A stretch of DNA of 64,000 nt from Paraphysomonas bandaiensis (Eukaryota; Chrysophyceae), in NCBI GenBank assembly GCA_965644295.1, contig CBFFRP010000431.1, positions 186,001 through 250,000 on the forward strand, in the 5' to 3' direction. Below the pieces are notes generated by a model. It did not search any database. It saw nothing but the letters and a program-made list of their open reading frames with translations, and had not been told where the DNA came from. The position numbers were made by a program, and so were the translations under genes. Shown one piece after another: positions 60,447 to 64,000 of this stretch (positions are counted from its first letter, which is position 1; the number at the start of each line of letters is the position of its first letter).

Positions 60447-60746
60447 TCTGGAATTTTAGCATTCCAAAAAGCTATATTGTAGATGAAAGAGTGTGTTTAA
60501 TATATAATATATTGTGTTTATTGTGCTAGAGTTCGTTTTTTAAGAGTTGGATTGAAACATTTTAAAGAGCAACTCAGTGAATTGTTCGGTGAATTTAGCA
60601 CGTAATATGATAGAATTCCAATTTCAGAAAATAATACACTCGCACAACTGAATTATGTTAGTAATTCCACAAATTATTTCATATTATAGGAGTCACTAAT
60701 ATCAAAAGATGTAATCTAATTCTACGAACCAACTAATATTAGCCCA
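60447..60746. other. Convergent intergenic spacer
   Basis: 3' ends of the Hsp70-like gene (+) and VPS52 (-). AT-rich; nothing recognised. Confidence 0.6.
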
Positions 60747-63700
60747 TCAAAACGTTCGACTGTATCTGCGAATCTCTTGCAGGATAGTTGAGGTTGTGAC
60801 AATATCTCTCATGAAAGCTGGTGGACGCTGCCATGCCTTTTTGATGACATCTTGGAATCGAGTGTAGTAGAGCAGTAGCTGGGTCAACACCTGCAAAAAG
60901 CACGTCAATCTATCTACGAGATAACAACTAAATCACCAATGGCTTCTATATTACCTGCTTTAATATTTCCATTCCATTCCGAAAGTTTGCGAAATATTTG
61001 AGGACATCATCATTTATTTGCTGAATACCCGTTCTCCATGTCGATGCAAATTCTCTCACCTACATAATACGGATTATATGCCAGAAAGAAAAAGAAATAT
61101 AGTTACCAAGGCCTCAACAAGTGCTTCATCTAATGCGAATCTGTCTGTTGATCCATTAGTAGCTGCAGCAGCCATAGCTTGTTCCGTCTACCAATACATC
61201 ACAACATTAGTCAAATATCATACCATGGCAACCATATTGACCTGCGTTACAAACGAAACCAATCGAGGGAATGTATCTTTTAGTGCCTCCTCCGCGAATA
61301 ACTCTCTTTGTTGCATCAACATATCCTCCAGTTTTTGAACCTAACACATTCATTAGACTCTTTAACGGAATGTATGACCCGTGTTGACCTCATCACTCAT
61401 CACTCGCCGCTCCTGAAATACCCCCAGCATCTGCATGTTACGATACATAAGGCAACACATGAAAAAATCAATAATATAATATCACCTGGTCCACATTATT
61501 AATAAAAAATACTTTTCGTTCCTTTGGGGTGGGAAGCTGAGAACCCAAACGCTCCAGTAGTCCTGATTGATATTGAATCAGTGCTGTCAAGCTATACCTC
61601 ATAGAGGACTTACCCACAATTTCGACTCTTATCTGCTGTAAGTCTGCGAGCAACATGTGTTCACCTCCTCCACCAACTCCAAACGAATCTGATCCCCGCG
61701 TGAGAGTAAGTACAGACGACACAAATTCTGCATATCGCCTGAAGCACGAATTACGTATAAGACAATATATGGCATGAAGTGACAGTAGAAGACTACAGTG
61801 TAATACAAGGTGTATCTGGAGGTACACACCGCGAGACATAATGTGGGGTCAAATCAATCGTGCCCAGCTTGCGATGGTTGGCGTTCTTGAGGCTTTTGAG
61901 GTTGGCATCAAAAACGTACTTGAACCGCGGCCAGAGCAGCATACACATTCGGTCAAAGAAGGAGTCTAGCACTGGAATGCGTCGTCGCTGCATAACTAAT
62001 CTTTGGGAGTGGGTAACCTTATTTATATAATCAGCGGAGCACATACGCGCTGGGACAAAATACCTTGATAATTAAAAGTACACCGATGGCATCATAGGTG
62101 TGCAGAAGATAGTTCTCGAGATTTTCAAGTAGCATCGAAAGAGTTCGCTTGAATATACTGCAGTGATCACAACACGTTAACTCTCACAACATATACAAGA
62201 TCATGTGACATCGGATGTACATATGCACAGGCTCCGTACTTGTTAAAAGTCTCCTGTGTATTTGTCTTGAAGAAGTCTACAACGAAGAGAAACTCACTCG
62301 TGGCCGCATCTGACAAATGCTTTATGACTGATCTCAGCAAAACCTCATATGGATACTTCTGCGCCTCCGCAGTTGCGACGTGCACAAGTATAGGCTCCGT
62401 CTCAATCTGATATAGCGTTAGGATCATCATCAATAGATCGTACAGAGGTAGACAGGGCCGTAACTGCAACTTCAGTACAACTGCAGTACCTGATCAAGAA
62501 TGCGGTCTCGCTCTCCTAGAGTAAACGCATCACTGCGTTTTGTTAAGTTCACTTTGTTCGAGAACATCGATCGTACGGCTGCTTCCTCCATGGCGATGAG
62601 GTCATGGCGGTCGGCCTTTACTTCATCCAGTCGCATAAGTTGATTGTAGTAGTTCTTAAAGAGATTGAAGATGGTTTTGCCCATCGTTTCAACATACCAT
62701 GATCTACAACAAAATAGATTTTAAAAAGTAAGTTCTTCACATAAAAATGATGGTAATTTAACTTGTTCATACCACAGCACGCTAGAACATCCATTATGCA
62801 CTAACCTTATCTCCTCACTACTTCCTCCTCCTTCTTGTTGTAAAAACTCAAGTAGAGGTGCAAACTTTACTAACGAGTTTTGTTGTAGTACTTGGACATT
62901 GGTCTTTGGTTTCCGGAGATCTCGAAACTTGGCAACAAAGTAATCTTTTATTTTCGAGATAGCTTTCACTTTCAATTTTTCTAGCTCAGGAAGAAGAGTA
63001 CGTCCCACATGTGTTTGGCCAGGAATCATGTCCAAAGAAGACCCATCCTTAGATGGCGCTTGTTGTTGTAAATATTTCAGCTTTTTACTCAAGTCAATAA
63101 CTGCATCGAGGAACTCTTCGTTGATCGGGGATGATGTAATTATTGCAGCCATTTCCGGATTGACAGCTGTATTATCGAGAAACTTATGAATGAGTTCTTC
63201 TGCTGCACGACGATTTTTGAGACGAATATTCATCGACAACGATTCGTCCTGAAGATGTTTTATTTCCTCAGATATTCCACCAAGGTCAGCCTGGAAGCCA
63301 AGGAGCATCTCTTGCATACGTGCTAATACAGCATCACAGTCTTCCATCTGTACATGCAACTCAGAAACTTCTTCACTATTCTCCATATACTGTGCAACAG
63401 TCTCTGCTTCCGCCTAAATACATAATCACAGTGAGTTATAACTAGTTATATCTCATACGTATATCTCATATATATATGTATACAGGATATTACCTCCTTT
63501 AACTGAGCGGTTAACTCTTCAGCATATTTTCTTAAATCAACACCACGTTGAAGAGCTTGTTTGACCATTTCATCTTCTTGAAAACGTTCTAAATCATCAT
63601 CAATTTCATCAAAATCAATATCTTCAGATGTTATATTGAGATTATCAAGATCTAGTGCAGTGTCTTCCTGTGTATCATGATCCACTGAATTAATTAATAA

Positions 63701-63757
63701 AGATCCATTTTCTTCTGTAGGAAAACGTTCTTCGGTAGGAAAAGAATTTATTGGCAT
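60747..63757 (-). CDS. VPS52: VPS52, GARP/EARP tethering complex subunit
   Basis: Thirteen exons (63494-63757, 62806-63413, 62490-62703, 62240-62406, 62064-62157, 61830-62017, 61614-61738, 61486-61562, 61389-61430, 61242-61340, 61107-61187, 60955-61059, 60747-60890) give 735 residues. VPS52 tethers endosome-derived vesicles at the trans-Golgi. Family blocks run the whole length: an acidic N-terminus, a coiled coil (about 85-200, SMNIRLKNRRAAEE), YFVAKFRDLRKPKTNVQVLQ, KYPYEVLLRS, EFLFVVDFF, FKRTLSMLLENLENYLLHTYD, MLLWPRFKYVFDANL, LTPHYVSRRYAEF, KERKVFFINNVDQVMLGV and YFANFRNGMEILKQ. Introns are 46-102 nt. Intron 7 (61563-61613, 51 nt) is in frame and stop-free, but removing it restores gap-free alignment to animal VPS52. 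The gene starts about 115 bp from the terminal microsatellite. Confidence 0.95.
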
Positions 63758-63873
63758 ATTGATATGAGGAATAGTGAGGTTAATTGGAGTGTATTGAGGT
63801 GTAGGATGATGATATGATATGAGTGCCTGTAAATATTGTGCTCTAGCCGGCTAGTTGCAAAGCTACTTTATAC

Positions 63874-64000
63874 ACATACATACATACATACATACATACA
63901 TACATACATACATACATACATACATACATACATACATACATACATACATACATACATACATACATACATACATACATACATACATACATACATACATACA
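63874..64000. repeat. (ACAT)n microsatellite running off the window
   Basis: 127 bp of perfect ACAT repeat to the last base. The same unit as the 713-bp tract at 39624-40336; the true length is unknown. Confidence 0.95.

Noticed and set aside
62407-62489. 26-nt intron in VPS52 ending at about 62464
   Set aside because: It would insert 19 extra residues with no counterpart in VPS52. The acceptor at 62407 gives an 83-nt intron and continuous family similarity.
1-64000. CRISPR array, prokaryotic operon or phage features
   Set aside because: Introns, eukaryotic proteins and lack of spaced direct repeats rule these out. The tandem repeats present are simple microsatellites.

Overview
The window is nuclear DNA of a flagellated protist. 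The evidence is genes broken by many short GT-AG introns (mostly 45-60 nt, some up to about 340), AT-rich intergenic DNA full of microsatellites, a Ty1/Copia retrotransposon, and typically eukaryotic proteins (RanBP1, CEP104, VPS52, an SR splicing factor, an ORC1/CDC6-type ATPase, a mitochondrial complex I-type gamma-carbonic anhydrase). CEP104 and a soluble adenylyl cyclase point to a cell with cilia. The repeated 'GW...YF' domains in front of the ORC1/CDC6 ATPase, and a histidine-kinase-like membrane protein, make a stramenopile (diatom, bolidophyte or oomycete relative) my best guess. That is inference from family memory only.

Layout. 1-4.2 kb: a sirtuin and RanBP1, both on minus. 4.9-8.7 kb (+): a ten-exon protein with SAP-like repeats, coiled coil, TPR-like region and C2-like domain. 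8.7-13.2 kb: a repeat-rich zone with dispersed repeats, a fragment of an hAT-like transposase, a 640-bp near-identical copy of part of the neighbouring cyclase gene, and an unknown three-exon minus gene. 14.1-17.8 kb (+): a soluble adenylyl cyclase (ADCY10-like). 19.7-20.2 kb: a small unknown gene. 20.6-26.4 kb: a complete but frameshifted Copia element (minus) with identical LTRs and a 5-bp target duplication. 26.8-32.8 kb (minus): a 1,822-residue ORC1/CDC6-type protein. 33.5-34.8 kb (+): a RING protein. 36.7-39.2 kb (minus): a membrane hybrid histidine kinase lacking both phospho-acceptor residues. 39.6-40.3 kb: 713 bp of perfect ACAT tetranucleotides. 40.5-41.5 kb (+): mitochondrial Hsp33. 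41.9-44.7 kb: a 2.88-kb near-perfect palindrome with two head-to-head gamma-carbonic anhydrase genes. 46-49.6 kb (minus): a receptor-like kinase. 50.5-53.5 kb (+): CEP104. 54.4-55.4 kb (minus): a class II glutamine amidotransferase. 57.3-58.5 kb (minus): an SR protein. 59-60.4 kb (+): an Hsp70 ATPase-domain protein with a membrane anchor. 60.7-63.8 kb (minus): VPS52. The window ends inside another ACAT microsatellite.

The genes are not an operon and share no single pathway. Many are in divergent pairs sharing a 0.5-0.9 kb intergenic region. A 12-bp sequence, TATACTGCTGTA, recurs exactly four times in intergenic DNA, three of them upstream of gene starts, and is a candidate promoter element. 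Exon joins were worked out by hand from splice consensus, phase and protein continuity. Every multi-exon model given sums to a whole number of codons, but none has been checked against transcripts.
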